A stretch of DNA of 64,000 nucleotides from Cupriavidus necator (GTDB lineage: Bacteria; Pseudomonadota; Gammaproteobacteria; Burkholderiales; Burkholderiaceae): positions 3,348,001-3,412,000 of the forward strand of contig CP074381.1 in NCBI GenBank assembly GCA_022041995.1. The letters are read 5' to 3'. Numbering within the stretch: the first letter of the stretch is position 1; the number at the start of each line of letters is the position of its first letter. Shown here one piece after another: positions 48,655-58,311 of the stretch. The notes under the pieces were generated by a model. The model searched no databases, was not told the origin of the DNA, and worked only from the letters and a program-made list of their open reading frames with translations. The position numbers were made by a program, and so were the translations under genes.

Positions 48655-49341
48655 ATGACCATTGCCAACTGGCCCGCATGCGAGCGGCCCCGCGAGAAAC
48701 TGCTGGAAAGCGGCGCCGCCGCCCTGTCCGACGCCGAGCTGCTGGCCATCTTGCTGCGCGTGGGCACGGCCGGCAAAAGTGCCGTGGACCTCGCACGCGA
48801 GCTGCTGCACCGCTTCGGCTCGCTGACAGCCCTGTTCGCTGCCGATGGGCGCGCGCTGACCAACGTCCGCGGCATGGGCGAAACCAAGTATGCCCAGCTG
48901 CAAGCCATTCCGGAGCTGGCACGGCGCGCGCTGGCCGAATCGCTGCGGCTGCCCACCGGCTTCGACTCCCCCGCGGCCGTGCGCAACTACCTGCGCCTGA
49001 CGCTGGCACCGCTGCCGCACGAGGTCTTCCTGTGCCTGTTCCTGGATCCGCGCAACCGCATGGTGGCCAGCGAGGAGCTGTTCCGCGGCACCCTGACGCG
49101 CACCGCGGTCTACCCGCGCGAGGTGGCGCGCCAGGCGCTGGTGCATAACGCGGCCGGCATCATCGTGGCGCACAACCACCCGCGTGGCACCACCGCGCCC
49201 AGCCAGAGCGACATCCACCTGACCCACGAGCTGGCGCGCATCCTCAACCTGATCGACGTGCGGCTGCTCGACCATTTCATCGTGGCCGGGCAGGAAATCT
49301 GCTCGCTGGCCGACTGCTGTGACCGCCTGCCCGGGCTGTGA
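48655..49341 (+). CDS. radC: RadC family JAB/MPN protein
   Basis: 228 residues from ATG 48655, preceded by GGAG; a GTG six bases upstream is less likely. An N-terminal helix-hairpin-helix region (FGSLTALFAADGRALTNVRG) and a C-terminal JAB1/MPN metalloprotease-like domain with the motif AHNHPRGTTAPSQSDIHLT, containing the H-x-H and downstream Ser/Asp zinc ligands. The historic link to DNA repair is not supported by later work and the biochemical role is unclear. It stands alone, divergent from fkpB. Confidence 0.88.
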   Translation: MTIANWPACERPREKLLESGAAALSDAELLAILLRVGTAGKSAVDLARELLHRFGSLTALFAADGRALTNVRGMGETKYAQLQAIPELARRALAESLRLPTGFDSPAAVRNYLRLTLAPLPHEVFLCLFLDPRNRMVASEELFRGTLTRTAVYPREVARQALVHNAAGIIVAHNHPRGTTAPSQSDIHLTHELARILNLIDVRLLDHFIVAGQEICSLADCCDRLPGL

Positions 49342-49401
49342 CGCCAACGCCACGACACAGGCAGCGCAGCAACACCGGATAACGTCAAAGCACAGAAGGC
49401 A

Positions 49402-49431
49402 TTGATTCGCCGGCGGAATCCGGTCTATAAT
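49402..49431 (+). promoter_or_regulatory. Sigma-70 promoter of rpmB-rpmG
   Basis: TTGATT (49402-49407), an 18-base spacer and TATAAT (49426-49431), about 100 bases before rpmB. Confidence 0.75.
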
Positions 49432-49531
49432 GCCCGTTTGCTGAAGTCTCAACCGCTGCAGTCCGGGCCCGCGCGCCTTTTGTTGATCTGTTGCGAACAT
49501 TGTCCACGAATAGAAGATTTAGGAGTGCTTC

Positions 49532-49765
49532 ATGGCACGCGTCTGTCAAGTGACCGGGAAAGCGCCGATGGTCGGCAACAACGTTTCCCACGCAAACAAC
49601 AAGACCAAGCGCCGTTTTCTGCCCAACCTGCAGAATCGTCGTTTCTTCGTTGAATCCGAAAACCGCTGGGTGAGCCTGCGCGTCTCGAACGCCGGCCTGC
49701 GCCTGATCGACAAGAAAGGCATCGACTCCGTGCTCGCCGACCTGCGCGCACGCGGCGAAGTCTAA
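49532..49765 (+). CDS. rpmB: 50S ribosomal protein L28
   Basis: 77 residues, the normal length for L28. Begins [20 protein letters not shown], followed by [20 protein letters not shown], both diagnostic. An AGGAG site is eight bases upstream. It forms the usual two-gene operon with rpmG (13-base gap) under the sigma-70 promoter at 49402-49431. Confidence 0.97.
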   Translation: MARVCQVTGKAPMVGNNVSHANNKTKRRFLPNLQNRRFFVESENRWVSLRVSNAGLRLIDKKGIDSVLADLRARGEV

Positions 49766-49778
49766 TTAGGAGCACATC

Positions 49779-49949
49779 ATGGCAAGCAAGGGCGGCCGCG
49801 ACAAGATCAAGCTGGAATCGACCGCAGGTACGGGTCATTTCTACACGACCACCAAGAACAAGCGCACCATGCCGGAAAAGATGGAGATCATGAAGTTCGA
49901 TCCCGTCGCCCGCAAGCACGTCGCTTACAAGGAAACCAAGATCAAGTAA
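49779..49949 (+). CDS. rpmG: 50S ribosomal protein L33
   Basis: 56 residues starting [20 protein letters not shown] and ending [10 protein letters not shown]. It lacks the zinc-binding cysteine pairs, so it is the C-minus (zinc-independent) L33 form. AGGAG lies seven bases before the ATG. It is followed by a terminator. Confidence 0.97.
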   Translation: MASKGGRDKIKLESTAGTGHFYTTTKNKRTMPEKMEIMKFDPVARKHVAYKETKIK

Positions 49950-49970
49950 TTGATCCGGTTCCCGCCAGAA

Positions 49971-50000
49971 AGCCCCGCCATGCCGCGGGGCTTTTTGTTT
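49971..50000 (+). terminator. Terminator after rpmG
   Basis: Stem AGCCCCGC/GCGGGGCT with loop CATGCC, followed by TTTTTGTTTT. Confidence 0.85.
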
Positions 50001-50134
50001 TGTCCACGCGGTGCTGGTGCGGCAGAGCGGCAGGCGACCACCCCACCCGCGGCACTGATGCACGGCATGGCGCGCAGGTGTAGACTTTGCCGTTTCCCCC
50101 ATCTGCCAAGCGCCCCCCGGCGCATCTCCGCATC

Positions 50135-51727
50135 ATGAATTTCGACGTCGCCATCGTCGGCAGCGGCCTGGCCGGCCTTACGGTCGCGCTGCAGCTGGCC
50201 GACACCCACCGGGTGGCCATCCTCAGCAAGCGCGCCATGACCCAGGGCGCCAGCGACTGGGCGCAAGGCGGAATTGCCGCCGTGCTGGATTCCGGCGACA
50301 GCCATGACGAGCATACGCAGGACACGCTTGTGGCCGGCGCGGGGCTGTGCGACGAAGAGGCCACGCGCTTCATCGTGGAGCATGGGCGCGAGGCCATCCA
50401 GTGGCTGATCGACCGCGGCGTGCCATTCACGCGCGACGAGCAGGCCGAACTGGGCTTCCACCTGACGCGCGAAGGCGGCCACAGCCGTCGCCGCATCATC
50501 CATGCCGCCGATGCCACCGGCCATGCCGTGGTCAGCACGCTGCTGCAGCAGGCCACCCGGCATCCGAACATCACCATCCTGGAAGACCACTTCGCGATCG
50601 ACCTGATCACCTCGCGCAAGATGGGGCTGCCGGGCAACCGCTGCTACGGCCTGTACGTGCTGGACGACAGCACCGGCGCGGTGCACACCCTCACCGCCAC
50701 GCACACCGTGCTGGCCGCGGGCGGTGCCGGCAAGGTCTACCTGTACACCACCAACCCGGATACGGCCACCGGCGACGGCATCGCCATGGCCTGGCGCGCG
50801 GGCTGCCGGGTGTCGAACATGGAGTTCATCCAGTTCCACCCGACCTGCCTGTACCACCCCTACGCCAAGTCCTTCCTGATCTCTGAAGCGGTGCGCGGCG
50901 AAGGCGGCCTGCTCAAGCTGCCCGACGGCACCCGCTTCATGCCCGAACACGATGCGCGCGCCGAACTGGCACCGCGCGACGTGGTGGCGCGCGCGATCGA
51001 CTTCGAGATGAAGAAGCGCGGCCTGGACTGCGTCTACCTGGACATCAGCCACCAGCCCGAGTCCTTCCTGAAGGAACACTTCCCGACGATCCATGCGCGC
51101 TGCCTGGAACTCGGCATCGACATCACGCGCGAGCCGATTCCCGTGGTGCCGGCCGCCCACTACACCTGTGGCGGCGTGGTCACCGACACCTCCGGGCGCA
51201 CCGATATCGGCAACCTGTACGCCGTGGGCGAAACCGCCTGCACCGGCCTGCACGGCGCCAACCGGCTGGCCTCCAACTCGCTGCTCGAATGCATGGTGAT
51301 CGGCCGCGCCGCGGCTGACGACATTTCTTCCAAGGACAAGGCCGGCCTGCCGGACATCACGCTGCCGGCCTGGGATGAAAGCCGCGTCTCCGATGCCGAC
51401 GAGGAAGTCGTGGTGTCGCACAACTGGGACGAACTGCGCCGCATGATGTGGAACTACGTCGGCATCGTGCGCACCAGCAAGCGGCTGGAGCGCGCCCAGC
51501 ACCGCATTGTCCTGCTGCGCGAAGAGATCGCCGAGTACTACGCCAATTTCCGCGTCACCAGCGACCTGCTGGAGCTGCGCAACCTGGTCGAGGTGGCCTC
51601 GCTGATCGTGGACAGCGCCTACTCGCGCCATGAAAGCCGGGGCCTGCACTTCAGCCGGGACTATCCGGATGCACTGCCCAAGGCGCTGCCGACGGTGATG
51701 CAGCCGCCAGCCGCAAGGAAGCGCTGA
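50135..51727 (+). CDS. nadB: L-aspartate oxidase (NadB)
   Basis: 530 residues from ATG 50135 ([20 protein letters not shown]), which places the FAD-binding motif at the N-terminus; the open frame upstream has no family similarity. FAD enzyme oxidising aspartate to iminoaspartate for quinolinate synthesis. Further motifs: [51 protein letters not shown] and [20 protein letters not shown]. The gene converges on nadC-nadA, which complete the de novo NAD pathway. Confidence 0.95.
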   Translation: MNFDVAIVGSGLAGLTVALQLADTHRVAILSKRAMTQGASDWAQGGIAAVLDSGDSHDEHTQDTLVAGAGLCDEEATRFIVEHGREAIQWLIDRGVPFTRDEQAELGFHLTREGGHSRRRIIHAADATGHAVVSTLLQQATRHPNITILEDHFAIDLITSRKMGLPGNRCYGLYVLDDSTGAVHTLTATHTVLAAGGAGKVYLYTTNPDTATGDGIAMAWRAGCRVSNMEFIQFHPTCLYHPYAKSFLISEAVRGEGGLLKLPDGTRFMPEHDARAELAPRDVVARAIDFEMKKRGLDCVYLDISHQPESFLKEHFPTIHARCLELGIDITREPIPVVPAAHYTCGGVVTDTSGRTDIGNLYAVGETACTGLHGANRLASNSLLECMVIGRAAADDISSKDKAGLPDITLPAWDESRVSDADEEVVVSHNWDELRRMMWNYVGIVRTSKRLERAQHRIVLLREEIAEYYANFRVTSDLLELRNLVEVASLIVDSAYSRHESRGLHFSRDYPDALPKALPTVMQPPAARKR

Positions 51728-51744
51728 GCGCTGGCCGGACAAAG

Positions 51745-51784
51745 AAAAACGGGGTGGCGCCGCAAGGCCCCACCCCGTTTTTCT
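51745..51784. terminator. Bidirectional terminator between nadB and nadC
   Basis: An 11-bp stem AAACGGGGTGG/CCACCCCGTTT with an A-run on the left and a T-run on the right, separating the convergent genes. Confidence 0.88.
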
Positions 51785-51800
51785 GGTCCCGCGCAATGCG

Positions 51801-52664
51801 TCAGCCGATGATCCGCAGCGAATAGTCCGTCGCCCGCACATCCTTGGTCAGCGCGCCGACCGAAATCCGGTCCACGCCGGTTTCGGCAAAGGTGCGGATG
51901 GTATCGGCATTGACGCCGCCCGACACCTCCAGCAGCGCCCTGCCCCGGTTGAGCCTGACCGCATCCTGCATCATCGGCACGGTGAAGTTGTCGATCAGCA
52001 CCGACTTCGCGCCGGCCGCAAGCGCTTCTTCCAGCTCGGCCAGCGTTTCCACCTCGATCTGCACCGACGCCCTGGTATCCAGCGCCAGCGCCGCTTGCAT
52101 GGCCGCGCTGATGCTGCCAGCCGCGGCGATATGGTTTTCCTTGATCAGGATGCCGTCGTACAGCGCCAGCCGCTGGTTCTCGCCGCCGCCGATGCGGACC
52201 GCGTACTTCTGTGCCAGGCGCAGGCCCGGCAGCGTCTTGCGCGTATCCAGCACGCGCGCACGGGTGCCGGCGATCAAATCGGCATAGCGGCGCGTGGCAG
52301 TGGCCACGCCCGACAGCAGCTGCAGGAAATTCAGCGACGGACGCTCCGCCGTCAGCAGCGAGCGCGCCGGGCCCGTGATCTCGCAGACCACCGAATCGGG
52401 CGCCATGCGGGCACCTTCCTGCTGCAGCCAGTGCACTCCCAGCGCCGGGTCGACCGCGCGCATGCAGGCATCGAACCACGGCTGGCCGCACAGCACCGCG
52501 GACTCGCGCACGATCACGCGCGCGCGCGCCGCCTTGGCCGCAGGCACCAGCAGGCCGGTCAGGTCGCCGCTGCCGACATCCTCGGCGATGGCGGCCTGCA
52601 CATTGGTTTGCAGCGCGGCCTGCAGCGCCGGGCCATAGCTGTCGAAAATCGGGTTCACGCTCAT
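51801..52664 (-). CDS. nadC: Nicotinate-nucleotide pyrophosphorylase (NadC)
   Basis: 287 residues from [18 protein letters not shown] (ATG 52664, overlapping the nadA stop by ATGA). Quinolinate phosphoribosyltransferase. Motifs: [75 protein letters not shown] and [20 protein letters not shown]. Both active-site Arg/Lys regions are intact. Coupled translation with nadA. Confidence 0.95.
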   Translation of the reverse strand: MSVNPIFDSYGPALQAALQTNVQAAIAEDVGSGDLTGLLVPAAKAARARVIVRESAVLCGQPWFDACMRAVDPALGVHWLQQEGARMAPDSVVCEITGPARSLLTAERPSLNFLQLLSGVATATRRYADLIAGTRARVLDTRKTLPGLRLAQKYAVRIGGGENQRLALYDGILIKENHIAAAGSISAAMQAALALDTRASVQIEVETLAELEEALAAGAKSVLIDNFTVPMMQDAVRLNRGRALLEVSGGVNADTIRTFAETGVDRISVGALTKDVRATDYSLRIIG

Positions 52665-53815
52665 GCCGGGCCGATCCCCTGGAACAGCGCCTGTTCCTTG
52701 GCCAGGTCGGCCGACGGACGCACATTGCGCTTCTGCGCGGCGGCGAAGTCCAGCATGCGGTTGATGCAGGTCACCGCCTGGCGCCCGGTCACCGGGTCGA
52801 CATGGATCTCGTTGCGGCCGGTTTCGAGCACCTCGGCCAGGTTGGTGAGCGCGTTCATTGCCATCCACGGGCAGTGCGCGCAGCTCTTGCAGGTGGCGCT
52901 GTTGCCGGCCGTGGGTGCTTCAATGAAGTGCTTGCCAGGCGCCGCCATGCGCATCTTGTGCAGGATGCCGTTGTCGGTGGCGACGATGAACTCGGTCGCG
53001 TCCAGCTTCTGCGCGGCCTCGATCAGCTGCGAGGTGGAGCCGACCACGTCGGCCTGCGCCACCACGTTTTCCGGCGATTCCGGGTGCACCAGGATCTTGG
53101 CGTTGGGGAATTCGCGGCGCAGCAGGTCCAGCTCGATGCCCTTGAACTCATCGTGCACCAGGCACGAGCCCTGCCACAGCAGCATGTCGGCGCCGGTTTG
53201 CTTCTGGATATAGCTGCCCAGGTGCTTGTCCGGCGCCCACAGGATCTTCTTGCCCTGCGCATGCAGGTGCTCGACGATCTTCAGGCCGATGCTGGAGGTC
53301 ACCATCCAGTCCGCGCGCGCCTTCACGGCGGCGCTGGTGTTGGCGTAGACCACCACGGTGCGGTCCGGGTGCGCATCGCAGAAGGCGGCGAACTCGTCGG
53401 CCGGGCAACCCAGGTCGAGCGAGCAGGTCGCGTCCAGGTCCGGCATCAGCACGGTCTTCTCGGGGCTCAGGATCTTGGCGGTCTCGCCCATGAAGCGCAC
53501 GCCCGCCACCACCAGGGTCTGGGCCTCGTGGTCGCGGCCGAAGCGGGCCATCTCCAGGGAATCGGAGACGCAGCCGCCGGTTTCCTCGGCCAGGTCCTGC
53601 AGGTCGGCGTCGACGTAATAGTGCGCCACCAGCACCGCATTGCGCTCCTTGAGCAGGCGGCGAATACGCGCCTTCAGGGACTGGCGCTCGTCGGGCGTCA
53701 GCACCGGTGGCACCTTGGCCCAGGCATGGGCCACGCAGCTACCGCCAGTGGCGTTTTCGGCATCCGCCAGGTTCGGCTTTTCGAACTCGACGGTCTTGAT
53801 CGATTGTGGGGTCAT
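52661..53815 (-). CDS. nadA: Quinolinate synthase (NadA)
   Basis: 384 residues. Condenses iminoaspartate with DHAP to quinolinate; [4Fe-4S] enzyme. The cluster cysteines are visible in [15 protein letters not shown] and in [13 protein letters not shown], and the substrate motifs [49 protein letters not shown] and [20 protein letters not shown] are all present. First gene of nadA-nadC; the upstream gap of 127 bases contains a terminator shared with the desaturase gene. Confidence 0.95.
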   Translation of the reverse strand: MTPQSIKTVEFEKPNLADAENATGGSCVAHAWAKVPPVLTPDERQSLKARIRRLLKERNAVLVAHYYVDADLQDLAEETGGCVSDSLEMARFGRDHEAQTLVVAGVRFMGETAKILSPEKTVLMPDLDATCSLDLGCPADEFAAFCDAHPDRTVVVYANTSAAVKARADWMVTSSIGLKIVEHLHAQGKKILWAPDKHLGSYIQKQTGADMLLWQGSCLVHDEFKGIELDLLRREFPNAKILVHPESPENVVAQADVVGSTSQLIEAAQKLDATEFIVATDNGILHKMRMAAPGKHFIEAPTAGNSATCKSCAHCPWMAMNALTNLAEVLETGRNEIHVDPVTGRQAVTCINRMLDFAAAQKRNVRPSADLAKEQALFQGIGPA

Positions 53816-53887
53816 CTCCGGTACTCCTCTAGACCTCCGCCAGCAAAGGTGCGGCCCGGCCAGAATATTGGGGAGTTTATCTAAAAC

Positions 53888-53913
53888 AAAAGCCCCGCCA
53901 TGGGCGGGGCTTT
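53888..53913. terminator. Terminator between the desaturase gene and nadA
   Basis: Stem AAAGCCCCGCC/GGCGGGGCTTT with a very short loop; weak A/T flanks on both sides. Confidence 0.7.
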
Positions 53914-53942
53914 GTCAAACCATACGGCGCGGCCGGATTGTA

Positions 53943-55133
53943 TCAGGCGTAGCGGCGCAGGCGCAGCGAGAAATCTTGCAGCGCCTGGATGCCACTGGCC
54001 TCGGCACGATGGCACCAGGCCTGCAGCTGCTGCAGCAGCTGCTCGCGCGTCAGGTTGGAACGGCCCCAGATGGCGGCCAGTTCACGGCGCATTTCGACGA
54101 AAGTCTGCAGCGCCTTGTTCTGTTCCACGATGCTGGCCAGCTGTTCGCGCTGCGGCGCGGCCAGCTTGGTTTCCTCGCGGTGGAACCACTTGCTGGCGGG
54201 CTTGAAGCTGCGGTACTCGGCCACGCGGCCTTCCTTGAGCTTTTCCAGCTCCTGGCGGAACGCGCCCTTGACGGCCTTGGCGTAGCGCGCCATCACGTCA
54301 TAGCGGTTGGCGATGATCGCTTCCAGCGTGTTGTGGTCGACCGGGCGGGCTTCCACCAGGCGCGCCTTGGGCGGGGTCTTCTTGACCTTGGCCAGGCCGA
54401 CTGCCTGCATCGCGCGGATATAGCCCCAGCCCACATCGAACTCATACCACTTGATCGAGAACTTGGCCGAGGTCGGATAGGTGTGGTGGTTGTTGTGCAG
54501 CTCTTCGCCGCCAATGATCAGGCCCCACGGCGACACGTTGGTCGAGGCGTCCTCGCAATCGTAGTTGCGATAGCCCCACCAGTGACCCAGGCCATTGATG
54601 ATGCCGGCGGCATGGATCGGGATCCACAGCATCTGCACGGCCCACACGGTCATGCCGATCACGCCGAACAGCGCCAGGTCGATGATCAGCATCAGGCCGA
54701 CACCCTGCCAGCCGAAACGCGAGTACACATTGCGTTCGACCCAGTCATTGGGGCAGCCATGGCCAAACTTGGCGATGGTTTCCTTGTTCTTGGATTCGGC
54801 CCGGTACAACTCCGCGCCCTCCAGCAGCACCTTGCGGATGCCGCGGGTCTGCGGGCTGTGCGGATCTTCTTCGGTTTCGCACTTGGCGTGGTGCTTGCGG
54901 TGGATGGCGGTCCACTCGCGCGTGACCATGCCGGTGGTCAGCCACAGCCAGAAGCGGAAAAAGTGCTGTGCAATGGGGTGCAGATCCAGCGACCGGTGCG
55001 CCATGCAGCGGTGCAGGAAGATGGTGACGCCGGCGATCGTGATATGCGTCATCACGAGCGTGTAGATGACGATCTCCCACCAGGTCCAGTTGGCAAGGCC
55101 GTTGGCGGCCCAGTCAAGAATAGTGTCGAACAA
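53943..55133 (-). CDS. Membrane acyl-lipid/acyl-CoA delta-9-type fatty-acid desaturase
   Basis: 396 residues. Di-iron desaturase with the three histidine boxes FLHRCMAHRSLD (about residues 39-46), IHRKHHAKC (about 78-85) and GEELHNNHHTYP (about 215-222), and four or so membrane segments. Introduces a double bond into membrane acyl chains, adjusting fluidity. The start is TTG at 55133 with GGAG six bases upstream; no ATG fits. The C-terminal ~150 residues are a charged helical extension (EQLASIVEQNKALQTFVEMR) characteristic of the betaproteobacterial form. Confidence 0.88.
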   Translation of the reverse strand: MFDTILDWAANGLANWTWWEIVIYTLVMTHITIAGVTIFLHRCMAHRSLDLHPIAQHFFRFWLWLTTGMVTREWTAIHRKHHAKCETEEDPHSPQTRGIRKVLLEGAELYRAESKNKETIAKFGHGCPNDWVERNVYSRFGWQGVGLMLIIDLALFGVIGMTVWAVQMLWIPIHAAGIINGLGHWWGYRNYDCEDASTNVSPWGLIIGGEELHNNHHTYPTSAKFSIKWYEFDVGWGYIRAMQAVGLAKVKKTPPKARLVEARPVDHNTLEAIIANRYDVMARYAKAVKGAFRQELEKLKEGRVAEYRSFKPASKWFHREETKLAAPQREQLASIVEQNKALQTFVEMRRELAAIWGRSNLTREQLLQQLQAWCHRAEASGIQALQDFSLRLRRYA

Positions 55134-55518
55134 ACTGTTCTCCGTCGGTTAAACAGGGACTTTCCCGTGCAGCCCGGCGGGGCCGGTGCACGCAACGCGC
55201 AGAAAAAAGGCTGCGAATCCAAGTGATTGCGATAGCTTTCTGGCGCCTGCCACGGGACCCGAAGTCATTCCGGGCTCCCAGGCACACGAGTCTCGCGCCG
55301 GCACTGGGATGACCCTCGGCTGGCGGGACAAGGTACGAGCCGCTGCAATCTGGCGGCTGTCTGATGTGGGAGCGTGCGCTGCAACCTTAGCTGCAACCCG
55401 CGACAACCCGGCATTCTACCGGATCGCGGGACGCGCAAGCATAGGCTATTTCCCGGATTTTGATGGGGTGCAACGGTTTTCGTTCCGTGGGTGGCGCATG
55501 CTGCGCCCGTCTGGCGGC
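55134..55518. other. Intergenic region upstream of the desaturase gene
   Basis: 385 bases, no ORF with a ribosome site. It must contain the desaturase promoter. A minus-strand TAGAAT near 55412-55417 could be a -10 element; I see no terminator after the mscS-type gene. Confidence 0.45.
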
Positions 55519-56626
55519 CTATGCGGCACTTGCCGCATTCGCTGTATCCGCTACGGTCTTAGATGGGGGCGGATCAGTGGCGGACAAGGGTGCTTCCCCC
55601 AGCACGCGGAGTTCGCGCTGCGGATAGGGGATGGAAATCCCATGCGCGCGCAGCGTGCGCCAGATCGCGCGGTTCATCGCGGACTGCACGCCCAGCTTGC
55701 CGTTCTGCGGATCGGCCACGAAGACCGCAACCTCGTACTCGATGCCGCTGTCGGCAAACAGCACCAGGAAAGCAGCGGGCTCCGGGTCGGACAGCACGCG
55801 CGGCAGGTCGCGCACGCACGCGGTCAGCAGCGCGATCACCGTTTCCGGATCGGCGCTGTAGTCTGCCTGCACCCGGGTTGCCACGCGCACATTGGTGTTG
55901 GAAAACGAATGGTTCTGCACCGGCTGCGCCACCAGCTGCTCGTTCGGCACCAGGGTTTCGCCATCGCCGTTGCGCACCACCGTGTAGCGGGTGCGGATCT
56001 GCGACACGATGCCGGTGTACTTGTCCACGGTGATCTGGTCGCCCAGCTTGACCGAGCGGTCCAGCAGGATGATGAAGCCGGAGATGTAGTTGCTGGCGAT
56101 CTTCTGCAAACCCAGCCCCAGGCCAACGCCCAGCGCGCCGCCGAACACCGACAGCACGGTCAGGTCGATCCCCACCAGCGACAGGCTCAGCAGCAGCGAC
56201 ACCAGCAGCAGCAAGGCCTTGGAGATGCGCGTCAGCACCACCTTGAGGTTGCCGTCGAGGTTGGCCGAGCGCATCAGCCGCTCTTCCAGCCAGGAACCGA
56301 ACCAAAGCGCCACCAGCACCGTCAGCAGGATCCAGACCACCGCCATCAGGGTGTCGGCCAGGTTGATCTTCTCTTTGCCGCCGATCGAGAAGCGCACGCC
56401 CTCCATCCACGCCACCACGTCCGCCAGCACGCCCAGCACGTACAGCGCCATGCCGGCCCACACCAGCGTGGTCAGCACCTTCTCCACCAGCAGCAGCATG
56501 CCGTGCAGCTGCCCGCTGCCCGACATCACCCGGCGCAGCACATAGAAGGTGAAGTTCAGGAAGGTAATGCCGAACAGCGGCACCAGCGCCAGGCGCAGCA
56601 CGCTGACTGGGATTAGGAACGAGTGA
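55519..56626 (-). pseudogene. MscS-type mechanosensitive channel, C-terminal part (split by IS)
   Basis: The larger, downstream part of a mechanosensitive channel gene cut by the insertion sequence at 56627-57922. It carries transmembrane helices and the pore/beta-domain signature of MscS (LSVFGGALGVGLGLGLQKIA, SNYISGFIILLDRSVKLGDQ), then a C-terminal alpha/beta domain. An open frame continues into the end of the IS as far as a GTG at 56661, so a truncated channel lacking the first ~108 residues could in principle be made. Without the IS the two parts are one base out of frame, which a target duplication plus a base error, or an error alone, could explain. Confidence 0.85.
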
Positions 56627-57922
56627 GAAATAACTTCCCGAAGTGGACCTGGCGTGCGCAAAGCGACGCGGGTAAGATGTGATGCCTCTGGAGGACAAAC
56701 GATGCAGGCTGGTTACCGGGCTGAGGTTGAAACGCGGATGAAGCGGCTGTACGCGCGCTTGTCGGAGAAGGACCGACGGCGGTATGCGGCTGTGGAGGCG
56801 GACAAGCTGGGCCATGGCGGTTTCGAATATATTGCGAAACTGTTTGAAATGGACCCGAAAACAATTAGACAAGGGCTAAAGGACCTGGAAGAAGAGCTGG
56901 ATCCGGTTGGAGAGCGGATCCGAAAAAAAGGGGCGTAAATCCAGGTTAACGGACCATCCGGAGTGGAACGCGGTATTTCTAGATGTGGTGCGAGAGCATA
57001 CGGCGGGTAATCCACAACACGGCATCATCTGGACGGATCTGAAGCCACGCGAAATCGCACAGGCGATGACGCAGCAAGTAGGCGAACGGGTGAGCGTGCG
57101 AACGGTCCGGCAGCTGCTAAAGCGCAACGGTTTTTCCCGGCGGCAATCACAGAAAAAGAAGTCGTTCAAGTCCCACGCACAACGCGACGTACAATTTCAG
57201 CGTATTACGCAACTCAAGGCGGAATATCTCGAAGACGACCAGCCTGTCCTCAGCATCGATACGAAGAAGAAGGAGATGCTGGGCAATTTCTATCGCGACG
57301 GCAAGCTCTACACGCGCGAGCAGCTTGAAGTCCTCGACCATGATTTTCCGAGCTACAGCGAAGGCAAGGTCATCCCGCATGGGCTGTACGACATCGGGCT
57401 GAACAAGGCACATGTGAACATCGGGGTGAGCCGTGACACGACGCAGTTTGCCTGCGACAGCGTAGCGCACTGGTGGGAAAAACAGGGTCGCGCCGATTAT
57501 CCCCAAGCCACACGGTTACTGCTACTGTGCGATGGCGGAGGTAGCAACCCAAGTGATTCGTGGCTTTTCAAAGCGGATCTGCAAGATCTGGCAGACCGGC
57601 TCGGACTGGAAATCCGGGTGGCCCACTACGCCCCATACTGCTCGAAACATAATCCGATCGAGCACCGCGTGTTTCCACACATTACGCGAGCCTGTGCTGG
57701 CGTAGTCTTCAGCAGCGTTAGTCTGGTTCGTGAACTGATCGAAAAAGCCTGCACAAAAACCGGACTGAAAGTTACTGCTGACATTCTTGACGGAGTCTAT
57801 GAAGCCGGACGGACAGTCACTCGTTGCGTCCGTGCTTCACTGAACATCGAGTACGACTCAACCTTGCCTGCGTGGAACTACAGCATCCGCTCACGGAACG
57901 CCGCATAGCGGGAAGTTATTTC
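56627..57922 (+). mobile_element. ISAzo13-like insertion sequence
   Basis: 1296 bases bounded by a perfect 14-bp terminal inverted repeat: GAAATAACTTCCCG (56627-56640) and its complement (57909-57922). It encodes one transposase in two overlapping frames. Flanking sequence shows only a possible GA duplication (56625-56626 and 57923-57924), so the target-site duplication is unresolved. It interrupts an MscS-type gene. Confidence 0.88.
56702..57908 (+). CDS. ISAzo13-type DDE transposase in two frames
   Basis: The first frame begins at ATG 56702 with GGAGG upstream (MQAGYRAEVETRMKRLYARL) and stops at 56938; the second is open from before 56907 to 57908. A seven-A tract at 56923-56929 sits in the overlap: reading six A would give a continuous GERIRKKGRKSRLTDHPEW. 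The second part has the DDE residues in VLSIDTKKKEMLGNF, LLLLCDGGGSNPSDSW and YCSKHNPIEHRVFPHITRAC, diagnostic of the ISAzo13 (Rhodopirellula-type) transposases. The split may reflect transcriptional slippage or +1 frameshifting at the A-tract, a phase-off copy, or a one-base error in the opposite direction to the others. Confidence 0.82.
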
Positions 57923-58246
57923 GAGCACGTTCCTTAGCGGCTCCAGCGCAAAGCGGGAGATCAGCACCAGCACCCAGCCGCCCAGCGGGAACATGGCGCG
58001 CTCGAGGCTGGCCGCGGCAAAGCGCACGGAAAAGCTGGAGCCTTCGTAGCGCGCTTCCAGGCGCCGCACCACGAAGCGCGCCAGCGGCCACGCCACCAGC
58101 AGGCAGCCGGCCAGCACCAGCAGCTGCCAGAAGAAGCCCGGCCCGCCGGCGTCGCGGATCAGGTCGTCCAGCATCTTGCCGAACATCGAATGGGAGGCCT
58201 TCAGGTCCTTCAGGCCGCCCAGGTCGGACAGGGTCGCACCGTTCAT
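57923..58246 (-). pseudogene. MscS-type mechanosensitive channel, N-terminal part (split by IS)
   Basis: The first 108 codons (MNGATLSDLGGLKDLKASHS onward) of the channel gene whose remainder lies at 55519-56626. One clear hydrophobic helix (FFWQLLVLAGCLLVAWPLA) and a second (PLGGWVLVLISRFALEPL). Translation runs 14 codons into the IS before a stop. The gene lies 65 bases after rsmB on the same strand and was probably co-transcribed with purN-rsmB. Confidence 0.85.
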
Positions 58247-58311
58247 GGAGGAAACTCAGGGTTGGCGCGGCCGCCCGCGCGATCGGCGGGCGGTCCGGCA
58301 GGCACCGGCGC

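Noticed and set aside
48655..49341. RadC as a DNA repair gene
   Set aside because: The family name is historical; the JAB/MPN domain is clear but a repair role is not supported, so only the family is given.
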